From assembly GCF_021155775.2 (NCBI RefSeq), contig NC_060235.2, forward strand, positions 37,550,607 through 37,614,606: DNA of 64,000 bases, written 5' to 3'. Position numbers and translations under genes: made by a program. The stretch's first letter is position 1. Each line of letters starts with the position of its first letter. The DNA comes from Neodiprion pinetum. Lineage: Eukaryota; Arthropoda; Insecta; Hymenoptera; Diprionidae. Under the pieces are notes generated by a model. It did not search any database. It was not told where the DNA came from and saw nothing but the letters and a program-made list of their open reading frames with translations. Of the stretch, positions 50,401-63,500 are shown in pieces.

Positions 50401-53400
50401 CTCGTTTTCGCTTCGGCTCGAGTTAACACCCACGCAGAGGGCTACCAGTAGAATTACCTGAAATTAAACGGGAAAGAAGGAAATCAGAGGATATGTTTAC
50501 CTCGTGGTTTTCTATTCCGTTGTTGTTTGCCGGGTATTGAAAAGCTCATTTGCGAAAAGCTTCCTTTCGTGATAAGCTTTGTTTGGAGGGTGGGTATGAC
50601 GGTGTTCTGCAGCCAGCGTGCCTTGCAGGGATTACCTATCACGGGAAAAAACCTTGGATAGGGACGGAGGGGGGGAAAACTTATTTTATACACCGTACGT
50701 AAGAATCCTTGGTTTTCGCTCGCTCACTAGACGCTGAGAGTACTTCGGTAGTACCTTTGGAGGTTCGCAATCAGAAATAAACCGTCGACGATTCCGTTTG
50801 AAGGAATTCTTGAAATACCCAGAACCAAATAAGCCTAACAATGTAAATCATTGACTTTTGGTTTCTTTAATTTTTTACCGCGCATTGAACCGCGCCGCTG
50901 CATCGGATCGTCGATCGGCTCTCTAGTCACGGAGCAGTGAGAGTGTTTAACTTTGTGGAAAGCGTCAAGCAATGTCGATAATTGCAACGTTCATCGTACC
51001 TTGACGATGGAACAGCGAGCACAAGTCACCGGTTTTGAGCTGATTGTCAGCTCGATCACCGCGCCCATTTGTGAAGACCTGCCGTTTCGGCGAGTCTCTA
51101 ACGACGCAATGGAAGGTTCCCACAAACGCGTATGCAAACGGTGTGAAATCTTACAATCAACATTCTTCTTGGCCCCCCTCCCTCCCCTGCACTGCCATCT
51201 ACTCAACTTGGCACGTGCGTACGAGACAAAGCGGGTTATAATATATTGAAACACACGCCGTTAACCCGTCGTCTACACGCCTATACTTCGTCTATAACCC
51301 TGCTTCGTGCTTCATTTTGTATGCTGATATCGTAGCTGTTTACCATTACTTGATTCTATTGAAAAATCTCTGTATTCCTTCGCGGTAATGAACTATTGGC
51401 TTCGGGCAAGGGATAGTACCTACAGATAGGATTCGTTCGAGAATATACCAGTTTTTACTCGTCCAGCAGTTGCACGGCAATTAATCGTTGCAGCGTTTTT
51501 CTGCGCGGGCATTGGCGAGGGTTTTTTGTTTTTTTTTCTTATAAAGGATGATCAAAATGCACGGTGGTCTGTTTTTTACTAGACCGGTGAAAATCCCGAT
51601 TTCAACATTTAACGAAGCTACGCTACCGAAGAAAATAATTGGTAACATTTCACACCGTCTGGCTAAGTATTCGAAGGGATGGACGATGCGTGTGGATGTA
51701 AAACCCGGGTAGCATATACGTGCAACTGGCGGATCGATTGGGAGGTATGAGTAAAAACAGCGTTTTCAAACTTTATATACCACTGACTTTGCACAATACG
51801 AAAACTGCCGACCACGCTGCACACACGTAGGTGGATACTTCTCGTCCAGATTCGCAGCACGGAGAAGGCAGAGCGACTTTTTTGCTTATACTGGCGCTTC
51901 GAGCCCGACGAAGGAGTGTGAAAAAGAGTGGAAATGATAAAAAGTAACGTTGAAACCGGCAGATTTTCTACGAATTAGTTTGTCTATTATATCGGTACTC
52001 ACAGCGTTGATCCGTAGGAACTTCATGTCGGCGCGGTTATCGCGAAGACGGCTGTCGTCGCAATTCAAAGATTCCGCTCGGTTGCTGGCCTATTTATCCT
52101 AGGAATCGGATCGGCACTTGCCTCCCCTTGAGGCGGTCTCGGGGCTGTGATTCCGCCGGCCTTTCTCTCCTAATTAGTCCTTTCCCTACTTCCTTCCAGG
52201 TTCGGAATTTTGTCATTTCCGTCCGGTGACCGGTGACCGGTTACTGTCTGTTCCCGGTTTCGATCGACTCGACCGGTTAGAACAGGTCCTGTTTCCACAC
52301 TCTGCAGGAAGTGGCGTTAAAAATGGATCTGGCGCTGGTCTCGTTTCTCCAAATATGTTTACCCGTTTTCTACACCTTTGCTATAGCCGCCTATCGTTGG
52401 TGGATTTTCCTGATTGTCCGCTACTGCTGTGAAGCGATGATTGAAAGTGCGGAACCCAACTACCACGAGGATTACCACTTTTACCCTAGAACACCGAAGA
52501 GATGGAAATTTATCCATACTTCGGATCGGGGTCCTTCGATCCTTCCGATTAATCCAATCGCGTGATTCTCGTTTGCCGCAGGACCTCGGATTAAGAGGAT
52601 GCTACGGTTGATTTTTACAAATGATGAATATTGCTCTGAAACTGTGCTACGTAGTGGATCGTTTCTTTGGGATTCGATGATTTATGGGTAACAGGATCTA
52701 ACAAAGTCGTGGAAATCATCGAAATCGTGTAAATACAATTTTTTCGCGTGTACGCGTCGGTGGCTTTGAATACTCTCCAAACCTACGCATTACTGATGGT
52801 GATGATAACCCCATTCTACATTCAATGCCGAACATATATATGCAAAAATAATTGACTTCCATTCAATAAGTGCACCGTAAAAGAAGAACCTGTAATTTTA
52901 TGCACGATCCTATTAGAATTAACGAGTCTCGATTGACGCGTGTTCCGTCGGTCGATTAATATCGAAACGAATTGATTCTTTTCTCGATTACGACCATTTT
53001 CACGACTTCGTTAGATCCCGTTACTCACGAATCATCGAATCCCAAAGGAAAAATCCGCTACGTAGCATCCTTTCGGAGATACGTTCGTCTCTTTTTTTGT
53101 CGAAATCGATCGGAGCTTCCTCTTAAAGGGAGAACCGAAAATCTGTTCCGTTTGTATAACGTTGCTAGACGCCAATTTCTCACCCCATCGAAAATAGCCG
53201 ATCTCTATGCGCGCCTGGAAAAAAGTAGAGAGAAATTTCCATTTGCATAATATTTCTCCGACGATCCGCAATTGGAAGCCGGTGTATGGATTCCCTACCC
53301 CGTCTGTTTGCCAAAGTTTGCGTCACACCGACGACCGTGCGATGTAACGGGTAGCCGAGTCGTTCGAATGCTCAGAGAGTCGAGTCTGCACATGGCAAAC

Positions 53401-56400
53401 TTCAGTTTTAACAATGGTCAATAACGGCGTTCTTCTTCCTCGCAGTTTAGACTCATTGTCAAATGCAATTCGGGCATTTCTCCCGAAGAAGAAGAAGGGC
53501 TTGGAAACAACTTATTCCACGCTATTGCAACAAGGCACACTGCACCGTGTCGGCTCAAATATTGTAACAAATGGGTTTTCGTACTGGGCAAGGTAACTCG
53601 GCAAATGATCTTCTCTACGTGTGCACGCTCTCACACAACCTCGATCGCATTCGCACCCACCGGATGCACAGTCTTGCGTGACTCCGGTCGGCCAGGTCGC
53701 CCTCTGCCCTCGCTGTGTGATCCGGTGCTGCTGGGATGTAACGTGCGCGTGATTCCTTCGGGAACAGGCAATCCACGCGGTCCGTGTATATCCTTCTCTT
53801 TATTTCGGGTGCATGCGGTCAAGTAGATGGCAGGTGCTTAAATACTTTAATATCCCAATATAAGGTCTCGGTTTGCGTGTTTGTGCGTTCATGCCGTCGA
53901 CTTTTCCTCACGCACGATAATATTCTCATCGGTACAACGATACTTTACAAATTTTAGGAAACAAAAATTTCATCTCAATTTTCTTCGTACTTTTTCGACT
54001 AACACGCGTCGATTATCTTCTAGGTTCAATGGATATGCCTTCATTTTTTTTTTTTGCTGCTAATTTGTTTGATCAACGATGAAATGTTTCATCAGTGAAT
54101 TGTAGTTTCGACACTTGGACTGCTGATTCGTTAAACTAAATCGAACGAAATCGAGTGTCGGACCGTGAACGTATTACTTAACGTCAATTGATTGCACTTG
54201 ATTTATATCGGTATGGTATTACTTTTTCACTCGGAAAAAGGATTAATGGTTCTTAGGCAAAGTTCGTTTCATCGCACTGGATGCTTCGGGCACTGAAAAC
54301 ACGACGGAGTACTCGAAGCTTATCGGGTGCCGAATGAAATTAAGAGTGATTATACGAAGACTCGAGATGCCTGAGGCTACGTCGCAGTTCGTCTCGTATC
54401 CCTTTCATTCCAAGCTCGGTACTGTTTCAATCTGTAAAAACTCATCGGCACCTAATGTAATTGTATGCAGAAATTAGCAAGTTTCTCTTAATTTCACCGT
54501 CGCTCGACATGGAATATTAACTATGGGCAGGCGTTGACCAAAATTTTTTATTCCACTCTAGTACCTACCCAGAAATTAACTACATCATGTATTAGTGGAA
54601 CCGTAATTACAAAAAAAAACGCTCCGAGTGCTTCCGTTAAGCGATTCTTCTTCTTCCTCCTCACCGCCATTATTTACCCCGCTGCGATCGTGTTTCGACT
54701 TAGACACGGTAATTACAGGTACCTACCTGTAACAAGGATTTTTCTTCACTCACTTCAAACAGAATCCACACGAACGTGTCAGGATTAAATTTAAGAAAGG
54801 AGATGAAAAATTCTCCATGAATCGCAAATTAAAATTTTTTGGGGATTTGTTCACACGGGAACAATGAAAAAAATGTGGTGTAATTCACGCGCGGGTTCAC
54901 GTCGCACGTACTTGCCCATTAGTCCAACGAAAACTTTACTCTCTCGGCTTGTATCAACGTTCGTTCGCTTCTCGCGGTGTGCAGGTACATCCTTTGTAAT
55001 ATTTTTCTTCCTCCCCCCTTCCTTTTACTCTTCACTTTCTTTTTCTCTTCGCTTCCTCTGTACTTTTGTCGGTGAACCAACGGCCCCGGCAGCTTTGCCA
55101 ACGCGTACACTTGACCCATGCACCACCTTATACCCTTCGTTGCCTGTAATAGGCATTGTTACCATAAACACCTACCATTCGTTTAATCAGACATCGTAAT
55201 TAAAAGAAAATTTTTCCCTCGGTCAACCACTCGTCCCAGTTCATACTTAACGTACCTACATGGTCGTTACGCTTTGACGTCTCGTTGGGTTCGAGTTGGT
55301 CTCTATGGATATAATTCTTGGCATGCAATGAAGTATTCAACGGCTGAAGAGTGAAATTCACGATCGAATGAATGAAAATCGATTGTCCCTCCAAAGTAGG
55401 TAAACCTTCCGTTGTTAATCACATTCGTATGCAGGGTTGCAGTTCGGGATAGTTCTTCCTCCGACTCCACCAACCCTTGTCCCTCCTTCTAGTTTTTTTT
55501 TTTTTCTCCAGGATAGTTTTTTGGTTCGCCGGGCATGCGTTTGTGTACGCGCACGCAGTCCGCGCCTTATTCCTCGGGCTCTCGGCACTTTATATTCAAT
55601 CCAACGTCTCCGTAATATCCTCCGGCCAGTTGGTATGTGTTTTACGTGCATGTGCCGGTGATCATGCGGAGTACATGAGGCCCGGAGGATATTATAAGGA
55701 TAGGTGTAGTGTAGGACATCGTGTACCTCGGGATCGTCTGTCGCATAACAAATTCGAAACAAAGAATGTCCCCTCTAATCACAGCCTTTGTACTCTCCAT
55801 CCACCGTTCGGAAGAAGAAGAAAGCCCTCTCAAGCTTTCCAACCACGAACTCTGGCGCGGGTTCGTTCCTTCGTACATCCACTACACGTACGGCCCTAAT
55901 CGCTCGGATGGCACAATGGATGTCTTTGCGACCCCGATCTAATTGCAAGGGTTCGATACATGTATAACTTGGTAGCCGCTTCAGGGTTCTTCAGGGTTTC
56001 TGTTTAACGTCGATAGTCCGTTATACACTTATTTATGTTCGATGGTACATGGAAAACTTATAAAAATGTCACGGTTATCCTCCCCATACTCAGCCGTTGA
56101 ATATTGTTGTTATTTGACAAAAGAAATTCACCTACGGGGAAAGAATGAGACAATTTTAAACCTCACTTCCTGTCACCCGAGAGCTGGCGCCGAATGAAAT
56201 GTCTACCGGAATCACGAATCGGAATTTCGTGTCACAGCAAATTCTTACGTGGTTATTTTTTCCCGTTATTACACTCCAGTTGCCACCTTGCAGGTTTATG
56301 TAACAAACGCTTGAGAATGTCCATCGTCATTGTTCAGCATCGATTTGCGTCAAATATATCGATTGTTTCGAAAACTTTATCAAACTGACTGCACGCGCTT

Positions 56401-59400
56401 ATTTTCGTTCCCATTAACGACGTAAACGTTGCAGTTCGAGGAATCATTGATCGCGAGCTGTGAGTTTGCCGTACCTATACTTATAATTACTCCTTAGAAG
56501 TGACTCGCGATAGGAAGTCTGTTTCTTCATTGTGTTCGTCATCTTATTTTTCTTTCACTCTTAATTTGTCCGCCTTCCGTAACGAGCAGCTTCTTCTATA
56601 TATTGTACATCTCTCGCTTGGTTTGCCTAATTGGATCTTACCCCAAGTCGCCGTTGCTGCACCCGAGCAACTTTCCCCCCTTCATTCCTCTCTCGTATCC
56701 AATTTTTTTTTTCTTCGTCCAAAATTTCACCCACACAACCGTACACTTGTGTAGAAAAGGCTTGTTCACTGGTTTATAGTTTGTAAATTAGTTCCAAGTT
56801 AAATTAGAGTTATTTGTAAATGTTTGATTGGTAGAGAATAAATTCAAGTTTAATAAACAACGCTCTTTTCACGGGATTGTTGTGAAAAGGGAGGAGAAGG
56901 CATTCCGTAAAAGATGTCGTAGAAATTGAGACGTTTTCTTAATAATAAATAAAGTTATTTAAAAATTTCATATCGCTGGTATCATCAAGTGTACCGGAAA
57001 AGTTCATTTGAATTCATTATTCAATTTAATTAGTTCCACCTCTGTTGTAAAAGTTCATCAGAGAAATTCTGGCAACTTTAGTTTATCTAAAAGTAAAAGT
57101 CTTCCAGATAACCAAAGACCAGGATATAACCAGCTAAAGTTTTCAAAAATTCACAAAACTTAAAAGGAAACATCTTAAACAAATCACCAATTTATCTTAC
57201 AATAAATTAATAAGACTTCTCGCAACGAACCAAACAAATAAATAACCTCAATAAAATAAAGTGGAAGATAAAAATTCGGGAGACGACAACTTCCAACGCA
57301 CACTTACCGCTTATTAAAATTTCTTAACTTTGAGGATGACTCCTTCGCCTCGACGACCGTTGTTTTCGTAACGCCTGAGTTGGCTCTGGTCGTGATATCT
57401 TCAACGCTGCGTATCGCGCCGTGAACTGCAGCGTACGTACGTCCTCGATAAGATCATCAGCTCAGTCTTGAAAGAGGAGCGCCATGTGCTGTATTTTGTC
57501 ATCGCCGTGTACGCACGCATATACCATATGTACGCATGTAACATAGGTGTAGGTATTCAAACGTGCATATGTATATATATATAAATAAACGTATATATAC
57601 AAACGTGCGTAACCATGCGTAGCCGTGGGATTCCTAGGCCCGTCCTACCGCGTGAAAGACACAAGCGCACACAAGCGACAAGAAACGAAAAAGTTGAGCA
57701 CTCGGACGTTTTCTTATGTTTTTTTTTATTTTATTTTTTTTCCATTTATTTCTTCTCCAATCTCATTCTCGTTTTATATTATTACGCTATCCGTATAGGT
57801 ACGCTCTCCTCTGGATGTAGGCGGCGTTTCAAGCTGTCTAGACAGGACAACCTACCGCAGCAACAACGGGCACGTGACATAATATTCCTCTTGTCAGGTC
57901 TTGTCTATTCTTATAACAGCTCTGGTATGACGTATCGCGGAGTCGACGATATTATACGCTACTAACTGGCATTGTTTTTTGTTTTTCATTTTCTTTTTTT
58001 TCTTTTCTTTTCGCGTGTACCGCGTACATACGTATTTGCACATCCGGATTTGTTAAAGAAATTTCGGTAGTACGTTGAACGGGTTAATTGATAATCGAAA
58101 ACTGTTTGGCATTGAAGTGGGTTTTTATTACGAGGATGAAGCTGGTAACGTTAACGTAACGATACATCGGTAGGAAAATTATGGACTAATCATTGTTGCG
58201 GTATAATTTTATTATGACTTTCGAGGAGTTGTTGGCTTTGCAAAATATGATTATATTTCTCCCAAGCATGTATAGTTTACAGTAACGTTACTAACTTTGT
58301 TCTCATTTTTTTTTTTTGTTTCGGAGGTTTGTACGTCTACATCAACACGTGCATTGAGAAAAATTTCATTTGTTACAGTAACTAGAAAAATTTAGTTAAA
58401 CAGGTATCGTTAAAAAAAAATTTCATTTTGTACCGAGAGCTATATTTTTCGATTGTGGTAAAAAATAAAAATAGTCAAGGACTGAGCGGTAACGGGAACT
58501 AATAATTTCTCTCAGTGTATGTTATACATTGCATAGGTATAATATTATTCGCGGTATACGACGATTCCGGCAAAGAAACGCAGATTCAACTTTACACATC
58601 CAAGCTTTTCCTATTTCTTTTTGCCTCGGCGGACGTTGTTAAAACTGAATGCACTCATTTATAGCTGGCTACTTAATTAGTCCTGATGCCTGATACGGAG
58701 CATCCGTGTCTCTAGTTACATTCAAAGTTGCAAGTTATAAGATAACAGACACCGTAAATCGGTTCGTTCTAAGAGATTTCTAAGCATAAGGTGTACGTGT
58801 TTGAAAGACGTAGGTACAATGCGTATGCGACAGATGCATCGCGGCAATTGCGGGGATGGGTAACTGGTTCTATTATTCCTACTTGAAACAAGCCAACAAC
58901 TTTCCGAACAATTCTCATCAGCTCATCTCATGCACGGGTATCATGGTTTCACTTTAGCGGACGTTCGGAACATAGATTACAACAACAATTTGTACGACTC
59001 GTACCTACAAGACAACAACCGGTCATATAATTGCTCGATCTGTATTGCCCTGCACCACGTGGTCTGTTTTGGTGTCGATATTTCGACGACAACGACGATT
59101 AATGTATCCGTATATACCTGGATGTATACGCACGTAAGCTTGGTATGCGATAAGAGATAAGAGAGATAATTTTAACTCAAACCCAAAGTGCATACCTCGA
59201 GTACGATCTCAACCTGCTATTCAGTCGTCCGTACGTTGCCGACAATTGAGGCTGCTCTTGAAACAGTAGTGAAAATCGTCCGAAGAACGTTTCGTTCCCT
59301 GATTTCTTCGTTTTGTTTTCTATAATGAGAAATGGAGTCGAGTGCGGTGATAAAGTACAAATCACAAGTTTTGATAAGTGAGTACCAAATAAGGCACGTC

Positions 59401-60523
59401 AGGGTCGCGTGTCGTTTTTTCGATTCTAAACTGCAGTTGTTGACATTATATAGCCGTGGATGGTATTTCCGGTAACGATTTGCCGGAAGAAATTTACTCG
59501 CGCATTCGTTATTAGTAAGACTACTTAGTGGAAAAATGTGTTTAAAAAATATTTTCCTTATCTACGAATATGCTTCGCTACTCTGAGCAGCAAACTATTA
59601 TCTGTACACGCTCTAGATATTAGACGGCGAAACTACTGACCGAATATACCAGCCTGACATCATCGCCAACTGATACGAAACTCAGCGTTTGAACTTTACA
59701 TTTTTCGGTTTCCGGTTCAAGTTCTTGTTCTTTGAAAAACGGTGATTACCGGTATAGTTTTGCTCTGCTACGTATCGAAAATGGAGATCTTCCACGGCAG
59801 ATTACTCCGATTTAGGGTACTCGATGCTAAATGAGACAGGGATGTACATGAACGGTCAATTCTGTAGAGCCAACCGTGAACAGAACTTTAAAGAAAAACT
59901 CTCTGATGTTCGTTTGAAATCGATGGTTAAAGGCGTTCACGTCATGGTGTCTGGAAAACCGCTTCAGGCGATTCAATATCAAATACATTTGACGTTTATG
60001 TGTTTATACGCACGTCTGGGTGTTATGTATTATTTTATACGATAACTCGTCGGATGTTTTAAAAAATTCCTTTTTCACGTCGAATTCGAACGCGAATTTG
60101 AAAGCTGGGGATTCGCTAATTATTATACGATGCAGATCAGCGTTTCGCGATGTCAATTAAATTATACATCGCCGCGCGCTGTAGCGGCTCAATGGCTGGA
60201 TTATAAAAGATGAAAGAAACACTTTGTGTGTTATACACAGTGCACTGTGTGTATGGTACTTTCATGGATCTGCACGAGGAGTTGATATTTATTTATCTCT
60301 TTCTCGTTTTCTCGTTACAGAACCAGAGGAGTCACAAACTATAAATGCAGGCGTCAACGGTATCGAAATCGAACCGAAACGCACCAGTCCCGATGACAAT
60401 CTAATCACCGATGAAGATGCTACCCAGGACACCAGCGATCAGACCCAGCAAACAACTCCGGGTAAATTTTCGCGACATATGATACGTCTAAATTTTATAC
60501 AATAATTCAAATTCATTCGTACA

Positions 60524-60572
<49 letters not shown>

Positions 60573-63500
60573 TGAAGAAAGAATAAATCAATGAATTTCG
60601 ATCCCCTAAATTTGATCCAGTTATCGTTTTGCCGATTCGTTATCGCGTTGTACGATTGGGCAGGAGAAAATTGAATACAAAACGAAAGTTTCCTCATCTT
60701 CTCGATTACTCTATAAAGATCATAGTCGCAAGAGATATATATATATATATGTGTGTATATATATGAATAGGAGTAATCTAGTTAGTTCCATTGACGATGT
60801 TAAATTTATCTGAAATGACCCCGCTTGATAAACTATAATTCGTCGAGACAGAGACGCTCCAATCATACATGTCCTCGCTCTTATAACTTGACGGGTAAAA
60901 CGATATCATTTTCAGAGCATCTCGACCCGAATCTTTAGTGACGCGTACGCTGCACGATGTGCTTGGAAAATTTATAACCACGGCAGGGATAACCCGCGTC
61001 CTCTTTATGTTATTCAATTGAATCTAATTGAAGAAGTTTTATGACGCTTGAATTGTCGGAAACAACATTTTTCGTACGCAGTTATAAATTATAAATGAAA
61101 ACGTGAGATTGACAACATTTGGTCAAGATTAATTCTCGTTTCTCACGGCACATTATGCGTATGCAACATACAATATTGTACACTGAGAAAAATTTCATTT
61201 GTTACAGTAACTAGAAAAATTCAATAAAACAGTTATCGTTAAAAAAAGCTGTTTGAATATTGTTGGAATTATGAAAAACGAGGTACGCCTAACTATTTTG
61301 CGCTATTGTCGATCCTTTTTTGATAATTGCAACGCAAAATCAGCTTGTTCGGTTTACTCTACTTTTTTTAGTTAAATAAGGCTTTAACATCAATTTATTG
61401 TTGCACAAGCATCAAATTTTCGCAACACTAACCAGAAAGAATAGTAACGGATACTAGACTTTCCGGTAACAGCTATAAAACTAATTTTCATTTTCTACCT
61501 AGAACTATATTTTTCGATTGTGGTAAAAAATGAAAATAGTCAAGAACTGAGCGGTAACTGGAACTAAAAACTTCTCTCAATGTATAATTCCGAGTCTTTA
61601 ACGCGTATAAATGTACACATTTTTTTTCACATATTTAACTTTGATTCATTATATACGTATGCATATGGGTAGAGGATTGAACATAGAAAGAAAAGAAAAT
61701 TAGCGTTAGACGGAAAGAAAGGAGACAAAAAATGTGTGCTGATCACATATATATATATATATATATCTGATATATATGCATAATAAGTCCAATTACGCAG
61801 GCGTGAAATCGCAGGTATATAAGGTAACATATGTAATTGCCTCTGGGGGCCGCGTTGATGTACATGCATATGTTATATAGGCACAGATACGCATGTATGT
61901 ATGTATAAACTGTTTCACACGGAGACTCGGGTAGGAATTTGATACCTTGGTCGAGTCACGTGGTTTTTCTTGTTGGTCGGATCGCGACGACGTCGGCAGC
62001 CTAGCTGACGGGATTCAGAGCGAAGCGTTATACGCTTAGGTATATATACCTTACGTACGCACACACACACACACACCCACGTCTCTGCGTACCTCTGCCC
62101 ATGTAGGCATGTGTGCATTATACGTGCGATGAACGTACTCGGGATCTCTCAAACTGTCCGCGTGCAGTCCGCTTGAAAATTCAATATTCCCTGTGCAGAC
62201 TTTGGACGTGAATGTTTACATACGTCTGTGCAAGTATGCATGTATGTATGTACCAGATTTTAGGTGCGCGCGTGTGTGTTACTTGGATGTAGGTACTACA
62301 CACATTGTCGAGGATCTGAGGAATTAACGTCGCGACATATGTATAATGTATGTATACCTAATACCTAACTACCCCCGTTGTTTTAGAGGCGGAATACGAT
62401 GTGCTCTGTGTACGAAGTTGCACCGGAGTCGTTTTCTAATCGATGAACCTGGATGTTGCTGGGCTAGCTTAAATCATCACGCATTCGTACGAATAGACGA
62501 GCATCAGGGTGCATGCCTTTGAAATATTTATAGTTTGGTAGCGCGTCGTGATGATTTTTTAAAATTTGATATTTCCAATTCGTCACAGTTTATAGTTTGA
62601 AGGAAACCGAGTTGAATTATTGACAAGGATGTAATTTTCAGTTTGGCACACACGTGGAATCGTCACAAAAAGACACTGAACGTTACATTCTTGCAGTTTA
62701 TAAATATCGTTCGCACGTGCGCAGGTTTGAACATGCAGGCGAGATACGGAGCAGGTGAGAATGATCGTTACCATTTTTCATGTTCCAGATCTTCATCAGC
62801 GTTATCTAGTCGAGACAATCACGATGACAACGGTTACGGAGCGTCGGATCGTTCGCGAATTGGGTGGAGAGGACGGAAACGGTGGTGGTGGCGGTGGTGG
62901 TGGTGGTGTCCTCGAGGAGGGCGATAGCGGCGCTAAGAGGGTTTCGGGTATCCTGAAGAACAACAAATTGGCAAACAGCCCGCATTCATCTTCGGACTCA
63001 AAGGACGAGGGCTCTGTGCGTTTCGAGGATGTGTCAACACCGCTGGCAAAGCCCGTGAGCGGCGGTGAGGACGAACAACAACAGCAGCAGGATAACGCCG
63101 GCGGTAAAGTGGTACACAAGGTGATCGGAGTGGCCGATCTGACGGAGAAGGAATCCGGAGAGGGTGACGCGGCGGAATTGTCCCTGACATTTAAACTCGG
63201 AAACGTGTCCTTGGTGTCGAACAGCCTGAAGCCGAATTCCGCGGTCAGGCAGCTCTTTCCCGATCCGAGATTCATATCGCCACCTCCGGCTCCGAGCAAG
63301 TCGGTGCTTCCGGTTGGGGTCGAGGACCAGTCGCGGGAGGAGGACGATCCGGAGGGGCAAAAGTTCCTCATCACTACCGAGAGTCTGAGGCTCTTCGACG
63401 CCGTGAAGAGGGCGAAGCTGGCTGGCGTCCAGGGCGAGACCGACGCCGAATCGACTACTATACGGAAGACCATAGAGCGCAACGCCCTCAGACGGAGTCT

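Larger units (their letters stand above)
33324..60320 (+). other. 27-kb first intron of the unrecognised gene
   Basis: Donor G before GTGAGC at 33324; acceptor CTCGTTACAG ending 60320. It holds a complete gene on the opposite strand (49768-52026), six miniature-element copies and many microsatellites. Outside those features, listed separately, I see no supported exons, including the long stretches 45.2-49.4 kb and 52.1-57.3 kb. Unseen alternative exons of the host gene are possible. Confidence 0.7.
60462..62788 (+). other. Second intron of the unrecognised gene
   Basis: Donor G before GTAAAT; acceptor TGTTCCAG ending 62788. It contains TA microsatellites and copy E of the CACTGAGA element. 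I see nothing else supported. Confidence 0.75.

Noticed and set aside
52323..52565. Plus-strand open frame starting MDLALVSFLQICLP with hydrophobic segments
   Set aside because: It is short and lies just upstream of the cuticle-like gene promoter; no homology recognised and nothing else supports it.
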